From Allodiplogaster sudhausi (lineage: Eukaryota; Nematoda; Chromadorea; Rhabditida; Diplogasteridae): a DNA stretch of 64,000 nt. Under the pieces are notes generated by a model, which worked only from the letters and a program-made list of their open reading frames with translations, ran no database searches and had not been told where the DNA came from. The position numbers were made by a program, and so were the translations under genes. Positions 23,357 through 38,428 of this stretch are shown here, one piece after another; the stretch's first letter is position 1, and every line of letters begins with the position of its first letter. The DNA is taken from contig CALZFC010000021.1 in assembly GCA_945643635.1 (NCBI GenBank), positions 4,141,001 through 4,205,000 of the forward strand. Reading direction: 5' to 3'.

Positions 23357-26300
23357 TTTACCTGACCTACAGTATCGATTTTTCTATTTCCGCTCCGTTT
23401 CGAGCTATGGGTCTCGAGCAGCCGAACATTGGACTCAGCTCGTCGAGCTGAGTACAACAAATACAGTGTCCACTAGGTTTACAGAGGTTTTGGAGATTTA
23501 TCGATCGAAATATGATCTTCACAAAAGCGCTTGTAACTAGAAAAGTTTTGGTACTAGAGTTCTGCAACCAATTTCGTTCGTGTACCCATAGTGCGTAGAT
23601 CTCTAATTACACTACTTTGTGTTTACCTGACCTACAGTATCGATTTTTCTATTTCCGCTCCGTTTCGAGTTATGGGTCTCGAGTAACCTACCATTCGACC
23701 CAGCTCGACGAGCTGAGTACAACAAATACAGCGTCCGCTAGGTTTACAGAGGTTTTGGAGATTTATCGATCGAAATATGATCTTCACAAAAGCGCTTGTA
23801 ACTAGAAAAGTTTTGGTACTAGAGTTCTGCAACCAAACCCAGAGTGCGTAGATCTCAAATTACACCACTTTGTGTTTACCTGACCTACAGTATCGATTTT
23901 TCTATTTCCGCTCCGTTTCGAGTTATGGGTCTCGAGTAACCTACCATTCGACCCAGCTCGACGAGCTGAGTACAACAAATACAGCGTCCGCTAGGTTTAC
24001 AGAGGTTTTGGAGATTTATCGATCGAAATATGATCTTCACAAAAGCGCTTGTAACTAGAAAAGTTTTGGTACTAGAGTTCTGCAACCAATTTCGTTCGTG
24101 TACCCATAGTGCGTAGATCTCTAATTACACTACTTTGTATTTACCTGACCTACAGTATCGATTTTTCTATTTCCGCTCCGTTTCGAGTTATGGGTCTCGA
24201 GTAACCTACCATTCGACCCATCTCGACGAGCTGAGTACAACAAATACAGCGTCCGCTAGGTTTACAGAGGTTTTGGAGATTTATCGATCGAAATATGATC
24301 TTCACAAAAGCGCTTGTAACTAGAAAAGTTTTGGTACTAGAGTTCTGCAATCAAACCCAGAGTGCGTAGATCTCTAATTACACTACTTTGTGTTTACCTG
24401 ACCTACAGTATCGATTTTTCTATTTCCGCTCCGTTTCGAGCTATGGGTCTCGAGTAACCTACCATTCGACCCAGCTCGACGAGCTGAGTACAACAAATAC
24501 AGCGTCCGCTAGGTTTACAGAGGTTTTGGAGATTTATCGATCGAAATATGATCTTCACAAAAGCGCTTGTAACTAGAAAAGTTTTGGTACTAGAGTTCTG
24601 CAACCAATTTCGTTCGTGTACCCATAGTGCGTAGATCTCTAATTACACTACTTTGTATTTACCTGACCTACAGTATCGATTTTTCTATTTCCGCTCCGTT
24701 TCGAGTTATGGGTCTCGAGTAACCTACCATTCGACCCATCTCGACGAGCTGAGTACAACAAATACAGCGTCCGCTAGGTTTACAGAGGTTTTGGAGATTT
24801 ATCGATCGAAATATGATCTTCACAAAAGCGCTTGTAACTAGAAAAGTTTTGGTACTAGAGTTCTGCAATCAAACCCAGAGTGCGTAGATCTCTAATTACA
24901 CTACTTTGTGTTTACCTGACCTACAGTATCGATTTTTCTATTTCCGCTCCGTTTCGAGCTATGGGTCTCGAGCAGCCGAACTTGGACTCAGCTCGTCGAG
25001 CTGAGTACAACAAATACAGTGTCCACTAGGTTTACAGAGGTTTTGGAGATTTATCGATCGAAATATGATCTTCACAAAAGCGCTTTTAACTAGAAAAGTT
25101 TTGGTACTAGAGTTCTGCAACCAATTTCGTTCGTGTACCCATAGTGCGTAGATCTCTAATTACACTACTTTGTGTTTACCTGACCTACAGTATCGATTTT
25201 TCTATTTCCGCTCCGTTTCGAGTTATGGGTCTCGAGTAACCTACCATTCGACCCAGCTCGACGAGCTGAGTACAACAAATACAGCGTCCGCTAGGTTTAC
25301 AGAGGTTTTGGAGATTTATCGATCGAAATATGATCTTCACAAAAGCGCTTGTAACTAGAAAAGTTTTGGTACTAGAGTTCTGCAATCAATTTCGTTCGTG
25401 TACCCATAGTGCGTAGATCTCTAATTACACTACTTTGTGTTTACCTGACCTACAGTATCGATTTTTCTATTTCCGCTCCGTTTCGAGTTATGGGTCTCGA
25501 GTAACCTACCATTCGACCCAGCTCGACGAGCTGAGTACAACAAATACAGCGTCCGCTAGGTTTACAGAGGTTTTGGAGATTTATCGATCGAAATATGATC
25601 TTCACAAAAGCGCTTGTAACTAGAAAAGTTTTGGTACTAGAGTTCTGCAATCAAACCCAGAGTGCGTAGATCTCTAATTACACTACTTTGTGTTTACCTG
25701 ACCTACAGTATCGATTTTTCTATTTCCGCTCCGTTTCGAGCTATGGGTCTCGAGCAGCCGAACTTGGACTCAGCTCGTCGAGCTGAGTACAACAAATACA
25801 GTGTCCACTAGGTTTACAGAGGTTTTGGAGATTTATCGATCGAAATATGATCTTCACAAAAGCGCTTGTAACTAGAAAAGTTTTGGTACTAGAGTTCTGC
25901 AACCAATTTCGTTCGTGTACCCATAGTGCGTAGATCTCTAATTACACTACTTTGTGTTTACCTGACCTACAGTATCGATTTTTCTATTTCCGCTCCGTTT
26001 CGAGTTATGGGTCTCGAGTAACCTACCATTCGACCCAGCTCGACGAGCTGAGTACAACAAATACAGCGTCCGCTAGGTTTACAGAGGTTTTGGAGATTTA
26101 TCGATCGAAATATGATCTTCACAAAAGCGCTTGTAACTAGAAAAGTTTTGGTACTAGAGTTCTGCAATCAATTTCGTTCGTGTACCCATAGTGCGTAGAT
26201 CTCTAATTACACTACTTTGTGTTTACCTGACCTACAGTATCGATTTTTCTATTTCCGCTCCGTTTCGAGTTATGGGTCTCGAGTAACCTACCATTCGACC

Positions 26301-29300
26301 CATCTCGACGAGCTGAGTACAACAAATACAGCGTCCGCTAGGTTTACAGAGGTTTTGGAGATTTATCGATCGAAATATGATCTTCACAAAAGCGCTTGTA
26401 ACTAGAAAAGTTTTGGTACTAGAGTTCTGCAACCAAACCCAGAGTGCGTAGATCTCAAATTACACCACTTTGTGTTTACCTGACCTACAGTATCGATTTT
26501 TCTATTTCCGCTCCGTTTCGAGCTATGGGTCTCGAGTAGCCGAACATTGGACTCAGCTCGTCGAGCTGAGTACAACAAATACAGTGTCCACTAGGTTTAC
26601 AGAGGTTTTGGAGATTTATCGATCGAAATATGATCTTCACAAAAGCGCTTGTAACTAGAAAAGTTTTGGTACTAGAGTTCTGCAACCAATTTCGTTCGTG
26701 TACCCATAGTGCGTAGATCTCTAATTACACTACTTTGTGTTTACCTGACCTACAGTATCGATTTTTCTATTTCCGCTCCGTTTCGAGTTATGGGTCTCGA
26801 GTAACCTACCATTCGACCCAGCTCGACGAGCTGAGTACAACAAATACAGCGTCCGCTAGGTTTACAGAGGTTTTGGAGATTTATCGATCGAAATATGATC
26901 TTCACAAAAGCGCTTGTAACTAGAAAAGTTTTGGTACTAGAGTTCTGCAATCAAACCCAGAGTGCGTAGATCTCTAATTACACTACTTTGTGTTTACCTG
27001 ACCTACAGTATCGATTTTTCTATTTCCGCTCCGTTTCGAGCTATGGGTCTCGAGCAGCCGAACTTGGACTCAGCTCGTCGAGCTGAGTACAACAAATACA
27101 GTGTCCACTAGGTTTACAGAGGTTTTGGAGATTTATCGATCGAAATATGATCTTCACAAAAGCGCTTGTAACTAGAAAAGTTTTGGTACTAGAGTTCTGC
27201 AACCAATTTCGTTCGTGTACCCATAGTGCGTAGATCTCTAATTACACTACTTTGTGTTTACCTGACCTACAGTATCGATTTTTCTATTTCCGCTCCGTTT
27301 CGAGTTATGGGTCTCGAGTAACCTACCATTCGACCCAGCTCGACGAGCTGAGTACAACAAATACAGCGTCCGCTAGGTTTACAGAGGTTTTGGAGATTTA
27401 TCGATCGAAATATGATCTTCACAAAAGCGCTTGTAACTAGAAAAGTTTTGGTACTAGAGTTCTGCAATCAATTTCGTTCGTGTACCCATAGTGCGTAGAT
27501 CTCTAATTACACTACTTTGTATTTACCTGACCTACAGTATCGATTTTTCTATTTCCGCTCCGTTTCGAGTTATGGGTCTCGAGTAACCTACCATTCGACC
27601 CATCTCGACGAGCTGAGTACAACAAATACAGCGTCCGCTAGGTTTACAGAGGTTTTGGAGATTTATCGATCGAAATATGATCTTCACAAAAGCGCTTGTA
27701 ACTAGAAAAGTTTTGGTACTAGAGTTCTGCAATCAAACCCAGAGTGCGTAGATCTCTAATTACACTACTTTGTGTTTACCTGACCTACAGTATCGATTTT
27801 TCTATTTCCGCTCCGTTTCGAGCTATGGGTCTCGAGCAGCCAAACTTGGACTCAGCTCGTCGAGCTGAGTACAACAAATACAGTGTCCACTAGGTTTACA
27901 GAGGTTTTGGAGATTTATCGATCGAAATATGATCTTCACAAAAGCGCTTTAACTAGAAAAGTTTTGGTACTAGAGTTCTGCAACCAATTTCGTTCGTGTA
28001 CCCATAGTGCGTAGATCTCTAATTACACTACTTTGTGTTTACCTGACCTACAGTATCGATTTTTCTATTTCCGCTCCGTTTCGAGTTATGGGTCTCGAGT
28101 AACCTACCATTCGACCCAGCTCGACGAGCTGAGTACAACAAATACAGCGTCCGCTAGGTTTACAGAGGTTTTGGAGATTTATCGATCGAAATATGATCTT
28201 CACAAAAGCGCTTGTAACTAGAAAAGTTTTGGTACTAGAGTTCTGCAATCAATTTCGTTCGTGTACCCATAGTGCGTAGATCTCTAATTACACTACTTTG
28301 TGTTTACCTGACCTACAGTATCGATTTTTCTATTTCCGCTCCGTTTCGAGTTATGGGTCTCGAGTAACCTACCATTCGACCCAGCTCGACGAGCTGAGTA
28401 CAACAAATACAGCGTCCGCTAGGTTTACAGAGGTTTTGGAGATTTATCGATCGAAATATGATCTTCACAAAAGCGCTTGTAACTAGAAAAGTTTTGGTAC
28501 TAGAGTTCTGCATTTCGTTCGTGTACCCATAGTGCGTAGATCTCTAATTACACTACTTTGTGTTTACCTGACCTACAGTATCGATTTTTCTATTTCCGCT
28601 CCGTTTCGAGTTATGGGTCTCGAGTAACCTACCATTCGACCCAGCTCGACGAGCTGAGTACAACAAATACAGTTCCGCTAGGTTTACAGAGGTTTTGGAG
28701 ATTTATCGATCGAAATATGATCTTCACAAAAGCGCTTGTAACTAGAAAAGTTTTGGTACTAGAGTTCTGCAATCAATTTCGTTCGTGTACCCATAGTGCG
28801 TAGATCTCTAATTACACTACTTTGTGTTTACCTGACCTACAGTATCGATTTTTCTATTTCCGCTCCGTTTCGAGTTATGGGTCTCGAGTAACCTACCATT
28901 CGACCCAGCTCGACGAGCTGAGTACAACAAATACAGCGTCCGCTAGGTTTACAGAGGTTTTGGAGATTTATCGATCGAAATATGATCTTCACAAAAGCGC
29001 TTGTAACTAGAAAAGTTTTGGTACTAGAGTTCTGCAACCAAACCCAGAGTGCGTAGATCTCAAATTACACCACTTTGTGTTTACCTGACCTACAGTATCG
29101 ATTTTTCTATTTCCGCTCCGTTTCGAGCTATGGGTCTCGAGTAGCCGAACATTGGACTCAGCTCGTCGAGCTGAGTACAACAAATACAGTGTCCACTAGG
29201 TTTACAGAGGTTTTGGAGATTTATCGATCGAAATATGATCTTCACAAAAGCGCTTGTAACTAGAAAAGTTTTGGTACTAGAGTTCTGCATTTCGTTCGTG

Positions 29301-30639
29301 TACCCATAGTGCGTAGATCTCTAATTACACTACTTTGTGTTTACCTGACCTACAGTATCGATTTTTCTATTTCCGCTCCGTTTCGAGTTATGGGTCTCGA
29401 GTAACCTACCATTCGACCCAGCTCGACGAGCTGAGTACAACAAATACAGCGTCCGCTAGGTTTACAGAGGTTTTGGAGATTTATCGATCGAAATATGATC
29501 TTCACAAAAGCGCTTGTAACTAGAAAAGTTTTGGTACTAGAGTTCTGCAATCAATTTCGTTCGTGTACCCATAGTGCGTAGATCTCTAATTACACTACTT
29601 TGTGTTTACCTGACCTACAGTATCGATTTTTCTATTTCCGCTCCGTTTCGAGTTATGGGTCTCGAGTAACCTACCATTCGACCCAGCTCGACGAGCTGAG
29701 TACAACAAATACAGCGTCCGCTAGGTTTACAGAGGTTTTGGAGATTTATCGATCGAAATATGATCTTCACAAAAGCGCTTGTAACTAGAAAAGTTTTGGT
29801 ACTAGAGTTCTGCAACCAAACCCAGAGTGCGTAGATCTCAAATTACACCACTTTGTGTTTACCTGACCTACAGTATCGATTTTTCTATTTCCGCTCCGTT
29901 TCGAGCTATGGGTCTCGAGTAACCTACCATTCGACCCAGCTCGACGAGCTGAGTACAACAAATACAGCTTCCGCTAGGTTTACAGAGGTTTTGGAGATTT
30001 ATCGATCGAAATATGATCTTCACAAAAGCGCTTGTAACTAGAAAAGTTTTGGTACTAGAGTTCTGCAATCAATTTCGTTCGTGTACCCATAGTGCGTAGA
30101 TCTCTAATTACACTACTTTGTATTTACCTGACCTACAGTATCGATTTTTCTATTTCCGCTCCGTTTCGAGTTATGGGTCTCGAGTAACCTACCATTCGAC
30201 CCATCTCGACGAGCTGAGTACAACAAATACAGCGTCCGCTAGGTTTACAGAGGTTTTGGAGATTTATCGATCGAAATATGATCTTCACAAAAGCGCTTGT
30301 AACTAGAAAAGTTTTGGTACTAGAGTTCTGCAACCAAACCCAGAGTGCGTAGATCTCAAATTACACCACTTTGTGTTTACCTGACCTACAGTATCGATTT
30401 TTCTATTTCCGCTCCGTTTCGAGCTATGGGTCTCGAGTAGCCGAACATTGGACTCAGCTCGTCGAGCTGAGTACAACAAATACAGTGTCCACTAGGTTTA
30501 CGAGGTTTTGGAGATTTATCGATCGAAATATGATCTTCACAAAAGCGCTTGTAACTAGAAAAGTTTTGGTACTAGAGTTCTGCAACCAATTTCGTTCGTG
30601 TACCCATAGTGCGTAGATCTCTAATTACACTACTTTGTG

Positions 30640-31407
30640 TTTACCTGACCTACAGTATCGATTTTTCTATTTCCGCTCCGTTTCGAGTTATGGGTCTCGA
30701 GTAACCTACCATTCGACCCATCTCGACGAGCTGAGTACAACAAATACAGCGTCCGCTAGGTTTACAGAGGTTTTGGAGATTTATCGATCGAAATATGATC
30801 TTCACAAAAGCGCTTGTAACTAGAAAAGTTTTGGTACTAGAGTTCTGCAATCAAACCCAGAGTGCGTAGATCTCTAATTACACTACTTTGTGTTTACCTG
30901 ACCTACAGTATCGATTTTTCTATTTCCGCTCCGTTTCGAGCTATGGGTCTCGAGCAGCCGAACTTGGACTCAGCTCGTCGAGCTGAGTACAACAAATACA
31001 GCGTCCGCTAGGTTTACAGAGGTTTTGGAGATTTATCGATCGAAATATGATCTTCACAAAAGCGCTTGTAACTAGAAAAGTTTTGGTACTAGAGTTCTGC
31101 AATCAAACCCAGAGTGCGTAGATCTCTAATTACACTACTTTGTGTTTACCTGACCTACAGTATCGATTTTTCTATTTCCGCTCCGTTTCGAGCTATGGGT
31201 CTCGAGCAGCCGAACTTGGACTCAGCTCGTCGAGCTGAGTACAACAAATACAGTGTCCACTAGGTTTACAGAGGTTTTGGAGATTTATCGATCGAAATAT
31301 GATCTTCACAAAAGCGCTTTAACTAGAAAAGTTTTGGTACTAGAGTTCTGCAACCAATTTCGTTCGTGTACCCATAGTGCGTAGATCTCTAATTACACTA
31401 CTTTGTG
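30640..31407 (+). repeat. Type 1b followed by two consecutive type 3 monomers, one a type 3/type 1 mosaic
   Basis: After the type 1b monomer at 30640 come two type 3 monomers (markers near 30955 and 31206). The first carries cgtccgct, the type 1 right-hand marker; the second carries tgtccact and a one-base loss (gcgctttaac near 31314). The same 1b, 3-mosaic, 3 order recurs near 35836-36604, about 5196 bp away, and in later blocks (46.2-46.8, 48.8-49.3, 56.1-56.6, 58.2-58.7 and 60.8-61.3 kb), so the trimer spread by larger duplications. Confidence 0.78.
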
Positions 31408-34400
31408 TTTACCTGACCTACAGTATCGATTTTTCTATTTCCGCTCCGTTTCGAGTTATGGGTCTCGAGTAACCTACCATTCGACCCAGCTCGACGAGCT
31501 GAGTACAACAAATACAGCGTCCGCTAGGTTTACAGAGGTTTTGGAGATTTATCGATCGAAATATGATCTTCACAAAAGCGCTTGTAACTAGAAAAGTTTT
31601 GGTACTAGAGTTCTGCAATCAATTTCGTTCGTGTACCCATAGTGCGTAGATCTCTAATTACACTACTTTGTGTTTACCTGACCTACAGTATCGATTTTTC
31701 TATTTCCGCTCCGTTTCGAGTTATGGGTCTCGAGTAACCTACCATTCGACCCAGCTCGACGAGCTGAGTACAACAAATACAGCGTCCGCTAGGTTTACAG
31801 AGGTTTTGGAGATTTATCGATCGAAATATGATCTTCACAAAAGCGCTTGTAACTAGAAAAGTTTTGGTACTAGAGTTCTGCAATCAAACCCAGAGTGCGT
31901 AGATCTCTAATTACACTACTTTGTGTTTACCTGACCTACAGTATCGATTTTTCTATTTCCGCTCCGTTTCGAGCTATGGGTCTCGAGCAGCCAAACTTGG
32001 ACTCAGCTCGTCGAGCTGAGTACAACAAATACAGTGTCCACTAGGTTTACAGAGGTTTTGGAGATTTATCGATCGAAATATGATCTTCACAAAAGCGCTT
32101 GTAACTAGAAAAGTTTTGGTACTAGAGTTCTGCAACCAATTTCGTTCGTGTACCCATAGTGCGTAGATCTCTAATTACACTACTTTGTGTTTACCTGACC
32201 TACAGTATCGATTTTTCTATTTCCGCTCCGTTTCGAGTTATGGGTCTCGAGTAACCTACCATTCGACCCAGCTCGACGAGCTGAGTACAACAAATACAGC
32301 GTCCGCTAGGTTTACAGAGGTTTTGGAGATTTATCGATCGAAATATGATCTTCACAAAAGCGCTTGTAACTAGAAAAGTTTTGGTACTAGAGTTCTGCAA
32401 TCAATTTCGTTCGTGTACCCATAGTGCGTAGATCTCTAATTACACTACTTTGTGTTTACCTGACCTACAGTATCGATTTTTCTATTTCCGCTCCGTTTCG
32501 AGTTATGGGTCTCGAGTAACCTACCATTCGACCCAGCTCGACGAGCTGAGTACAACAAATACAGCGTCCGCTAGGTTTACAGAGGTTTTGGAGATTTATC
32601 GATCGAAATATGATCTTCACAAAAGCGCTTGTAACTAGAAAAGTTTTGGTACTAGAGTTCTGCATTTCGTTCGTGTACCCATAGTGCGTAGATCTCTAAT
32701 TACACTACTTTGTGTTTACCTGACCTACAGTATCGATTTTTCTATTTCCGCTCCGTTTCGAGTTATGGGTCTCGAGTAACCTACCATTCGACCCAGCTCG
32801 ACGAGCTGAGTACAACAAATACAGCGTCCGCTAGGTTTACAGAGGTTTTGGAGATTTATCGATCGAAATATGATCTTCACAAAAGCGCTTGTAACTAGAA
32901 AAGTTTTGGTACTAGAGTTCTGCAATCAATTTCGTTCGTGTACCCATAGTGCGTAGATCTCTAATTACACTACTTTGTGTTTACCTGACCTACAGTATCG
33001 AATTTTCTATTTCCGCTCCGTTTCGAGTTATGGGTCTCGAGTAACCTACCATTCGACCCAGCTCGACGAGCTGAGTACAACAAATACAGCGTCCGCTAGG
33101 TTTACAGAGGTTTTGGAGATTTATCGATCGAAATATGATCTTCACAAAAGCGCTTGTAACTAGAAAAGTTTTGGTACTAGAGTTCTGCAACCAAACCCAG
33201 AGTGCGTAGATCTCAAATTACACCACTTTGTGTTTACCTGACCTACAGTATCGATTTTTCTATTTCCGCTCCGTTTCGAGCTATGGGTCTCGAGTAACCT
33301 ACCATTCGACCCAGCTCGACGAGCTGAGTACAACAAATACAGCTCCGCTAGGTTTACAGAGGTTTTGGAGATTTATCGATCGAAATATGATCTTCACAAA
33401 AGCGCTTGTAACTAGAAAAGTTTTGGTACTAGAGTTCTGCAACCAATTTCGTTCGTGTACCCATAGTGCGTAGATCTCTAATTACACTACTTTGTATTTA
33501 CCTGACCTACAGTATCGATTTTTCTATTTCCGCTCCGTTTCGAGTTATGGGTCTCGAGTAACCTACCATTCGACCCATCTCGACGAGCTGAGTACAACAA
33601 ATACAGCGTCCGCTAGGTTTACAGAGGTTTTGGAGATTTATCGATCGAAATATGATCTTCACAAAAGCGCTTGTAACTAGAAAAGTTTTGGTACTAGAGT
33701 TCTGCAATCAAACCCAGAGTGCGTAGATCTCTAATTACACTACTTTGTGTTTACCTGACCTACAGTATCGATTTTTCTATTTCCGCTCCGTTTCGAGCTA
33801 TGGGTCTCGAGCAGCCGAACTTGGACTCAGCTCGTCGAGCTGAGTACAACAAATACAGTGTCCACTAGGTTTACAGAGGTTTTGGAGATTTATCGATCGA
33901 AATATGATCTTCACAAAAGCGCTTTTAACTAGAAAAGTTTTGGTACTAGAGTTCTGCAACCAATTTCGTTCGTGTACCCATAGTGCGTAGATCTCTAATT
34001 ACACTACTTTGTGTTTACCTGACCTACAGTATCGATTTTTCTATTTCCGCTCCGTTTCGAGTTATGGGTCTCGAGTAACCTACCATTCGACCCAGCTCGA
34101 CGAGCTGAGTACAACAAATACAGCGTCCGCTAGGTTTACAGAGGTTTTGGAGATTTATCGATCGAAATATGATCTTCACAAAAGCGCTTGTAACTAGAAA
34201 AGTTTTGGTACTAGAGTTCTGCAACAATTTCGTTCGTGTACCCATAGTGCGTAGATCTCTAATTACACTACTTTGTGTTTACCTGACCTACAGTATCGAT
34301 TTTTCTATTTCCGCTCCGTTTCGAGTTATGGGTCTCGAGTAACCTACCATTCGACCCAGCTCGACGAGCTGAGTACAACAAATACAGCGTCCGCTAGGTT

Positions 34401-37400
34401 TACAGAGGTTTTGGAGATTTATCGATCGAAATATGATCTTCACAAAAGCGCTTGTAACTAGAAAAGTTTTGGTACTAGAGTTCTGCATTTCGTTCGTGTA
34501 CCCATAGTGCGTAGATCTCTAATTACACTACTTTGTGTTTACCTGACCTACAGTATCGATTTTTCTATTTCCGCTCCGTTTCGAGTTATGGGTCTCGAGT
34601 AACCTACCATTCGACCCAGCTCGACGAGCTGAGTACAACAAATACAGCTTCCGCTAGGTTTACAGAGGTTTTGGAGATTTATCGATCGAAATATGATCTT
34701 CACAAAAGCGCTTGTAACTAGAAAAGTTTTGGTACTAGAGTTCTGCAATCAATTTCGTTCGTGTACCCATAGTGCGTAGATCTCTAATTACACTACTTTG
34801 TGTTTACCTGACCTACAGTATCGAATTTTCTATTTCCGCTCCGTTTCGAGTTATGGGTCTCGAGTAACCTACCATTCGACCCATCTCGACGAGCTGAGTA
34901 CAACAAATACAGCGTCCGCTAGGTTTACAGAGGTTTTGGAGATTTATCGATCGAAATATGATCTTCACAAAAGCGCTTGTAACTAGAAAAGTTTTGGTAC
35001 TAGAGTTCTGCAACCAAACCCAGAGTGCGTAGATCTCAAATTACACCACTTTGTGTTTACCTGACCTACAGTATCGATTTTTCTATTTCCGCTCCGTTTC
35101 GAGCTATGGGTCTCGAGTAACCTACCATTCGACCAGCTCGACGAGCTGAGTACAACAAATACAGCTCCGCTAGGTTTACCGAGGTTTTGGAGATTTATCG
35201 ATCGAAATATGATCTTCACAAAAGCGCTTGTAACTAGAAAAGTTTTGGTACTAGAGTTCTGCAACCAATTTCGTTCGTGTACCCATAGTGCGTAGATCTC
35301 TAATTACACTACTTTGTATTTACCTGACCTACAGTATCGATTTTCTATTTCCGCTCCGTTTCGAGTTATGGGTCTCGAGTAACCTACCATTCGACCCATC
35401 TCGACGAGCTGAGTACAACAAATACAGCGTCCGCTAGGTTTACAGAGGTTTTGGAGATTTATCGATCGAAATATGATCTTCACAAAAGCGCTTGTAACTA
35501 GAAAAGTTTTGGTACTAGAGTTCTGCAACCAAACCCAGAGTGCGTAGATCTCAAATTACACCACTTTGTGTTTACCTGACCTACAGTATCGATTTTTCTA
35601 TTTCCGCTCCGTTTCGAGCTATGGGTCTCGAGTAGCCGAACATTGGACTCAGCTCGTCGAGCTGAGTACAACAAATACAGTGTCCACTAGGTTTACAGAG
35701 GTTTTGGAGATTTATCGATCGAAATATGATCTTCACAAAAGCGCTTGTAACTAGAAAAGTTTTGGTACTAGAGTTCTGCAACCAATTTCGTTCGTGTACC
35801 CATAGTGCGTAGATCTCTAATTACACTACTTTGTGTTTACCTGACCTACAGTATCGATTTTTCTATTTCCGCTCCGTTTCGAGTTATGGGTCTCGAGTAA
35901 CCTACCATTCGACCCATCTCGACGAGCTGAGTACAACAAATACAGCGTCCGCTAGGTTTACAGAGGTTTTGGAGATTTATCGATCGAAATATGATCTTCA
36001 CAAAAGCGCTTGTAACTAGAAAAGTTTTGGTACTAGAGTTCTGCAATCAAACCCAGAGTGCGTAGATCTCTAATTACACTACTTTGTGTTTACCTGACCT
36101 ACAGTATCGATTTTTCTATTTCCGCTCCGTTTCGAGCTATGGGTCTCGAGCAGCCGAACTTGGACTCAGCTCGTCGAGCTGAGTACAACAAATACAGCGT
36201 CCGCTAGGTTTACAGAGGTTTTGGAGATTTATCGATCGAAATATGATCTTCACAAAAGCGCTTGTAACTAGAAAAGTTTTGGTACTAGAGTTCTGCAATC
36301 AAACCCAGAGTGCGTAGATCTCTAATTACACTACTTTGTGTTTACCTGAACTACAGTATCGATTTTTCTATTTCCGCTCCGTTTCGAGCTATGGGTCTCG
36401 AGCAGCCGAACTTGGACTCAGCTCGTCGAGCTGAGTACAACAAATACAGTGTCCGCTAGGTTTACAGAGGTTTTGGAGATTTATCGATCGAAATATGATC
36501 TTCACAAAAGCGCTTGTAACTAGAAAAGTTTTGGTACTAGAGTTCTGCAACCAATTTCGTTCGTGTACCCATAGTGCGTAGATCTCTAATTACACTACTT
36601 TGTGTTTACCTGACCTACAGTATCGATTTTTCTATTTCCGCTCCGTTTCGAGTTATGGGTCTCGAGTAACCTACCATTCGACCCAGCTCGACGAGCTGAG
36701 TACAACAAATACAGCGTCCGCTAGGTTTACAGAGGTTTTGGAGATTTATCGATCGAAATATGATCTTCACAAAAGCGCTTGTAACTAGAAAAGTTTTGGT
36801 ACTAGAGTTCTGCAATCAAACCCAGAGTGCGTAGATCTCTAATTACACTACTTTGTGTTTACCTGACCTACAGTATCGATTTTTCTATTTCCGCTCCGTT
36901 TCGAGCTATGGGTCTCGAGCAGCCAAATTGGACTCAGCTCGTCGAGCTGAGTACAACAAATACAGTGTCCACTAGGTTTACAGAGGTTTTGGAGATTTAT
37001 CGATCGAAATATGATCTTCACAAAAGCGCTTGTAACTAGAAAAGTTTTGGTACTAGAGTTCTGCAACCAATTTCGTTCGTGTACCCATAGTGCGTAGATC
37101 TCTAATTACACTACTTTGTGTTTACCTGACCTACAGTATCGATTTTTCTATTTCCGCTCCGTTTCGAGTTATGGGTCTCGAGTAACCTACCATTCGACCC
37201 AGCTCGACGAGCTGAGTACAACAAATACAGCGTCCGCTAGGTTTACAGAGGTTTTGGAGATTTATCGATCGAAATATGATCTTCACAAAAGCGCTTGTAA
37301 CTAGAAAAGTTTTGGTACTAGAGTTCTGCAATCAATTTCGTTCGTGTACCCATAGTGCGTAGATCTCTAATTACACTACTTTGTGTTTACCTGACCTACA

Positions 37401-38428
37401 GTATCGATTTTTCTATTTCCGCTCCGTTTCGAGTTATGGGTCTCGAGTAACCTACCATTCGACCCAGCTCGACGAGCTGAGTACAACAAATACAGCGTCC
37501 GCTAGGTTTACAAAGGTTTTGGAGATTTATCGATCGAAATATGATCTTCACAAAAGCGCTTGTAACTAGAAAAGTTTTGGTACTAGAGTTCTGCATTTCG
37601 TTCGTGTACCCATAGTGCGTAGATCTCTAATTACACTACTTTGTGTTTACCTGACCTACAGTATCGATTTTTCTATTTCCGCTCCGTTTCGAGTTATGGG
37701 TCTCGAGTAACCTACCATTCGACCCAGCTCGACGAGCTGAGTACAACAAATACAGCGTCCGCTAGGTTTACAGAGGTTTTGGAGATTTATCGATCGAAAT
37801 ATGATCTTCACAAAAGCGCTTGTAACTAGAAAAGTTTTGGTACTAGAGTTCTGCAACCAATTTCGTTCGTGTACCCATAGTGCGTAGATCTCTAATTACA
37901 CTACTTTGTGTTTACCTGACCTACAGTATCGATTTTTCTATTTCCGCTCCGTTTCGAGTTATGGGTCTCGAGTAACCTACCATTCGACCCAGCTCGACGA
38001 GCTGAGTACAACAAATACAGCGTCCGCTAGGTTTACAGAGGTTTTGGAGATTTATCGATCGAAATATGATCTTCACAAAAGCGCTTGTAACTAGAAAAGT
38101 TTTGGTACTAGAGTTCTGCAATCAATTTCGTTCGTGTACCCATAGTGCGTAGATCTCTAATTACACTACTTTGTATTTACCTGACCTACAGTATCGATTT
38201 TTCTATTTCCGCTCCGTTTCGAGTTATGGGTCTCGAGTAACCTACCATTCGACCCAGCTCGACGAGCTGAGTACAACAAATACAGCGTCCGCTAGGTTTA
38301 CAGAGGTTTTGGAGATTTATCGATCGAAATATGATCTTCACAAAAGCGCTTGTAACTAGAAAAGTTTTGGTACTAGAGTTCTGCAATCAAACCCAGAGTG
38401 CGTAGATCTCTAATTACACTACTTTGTG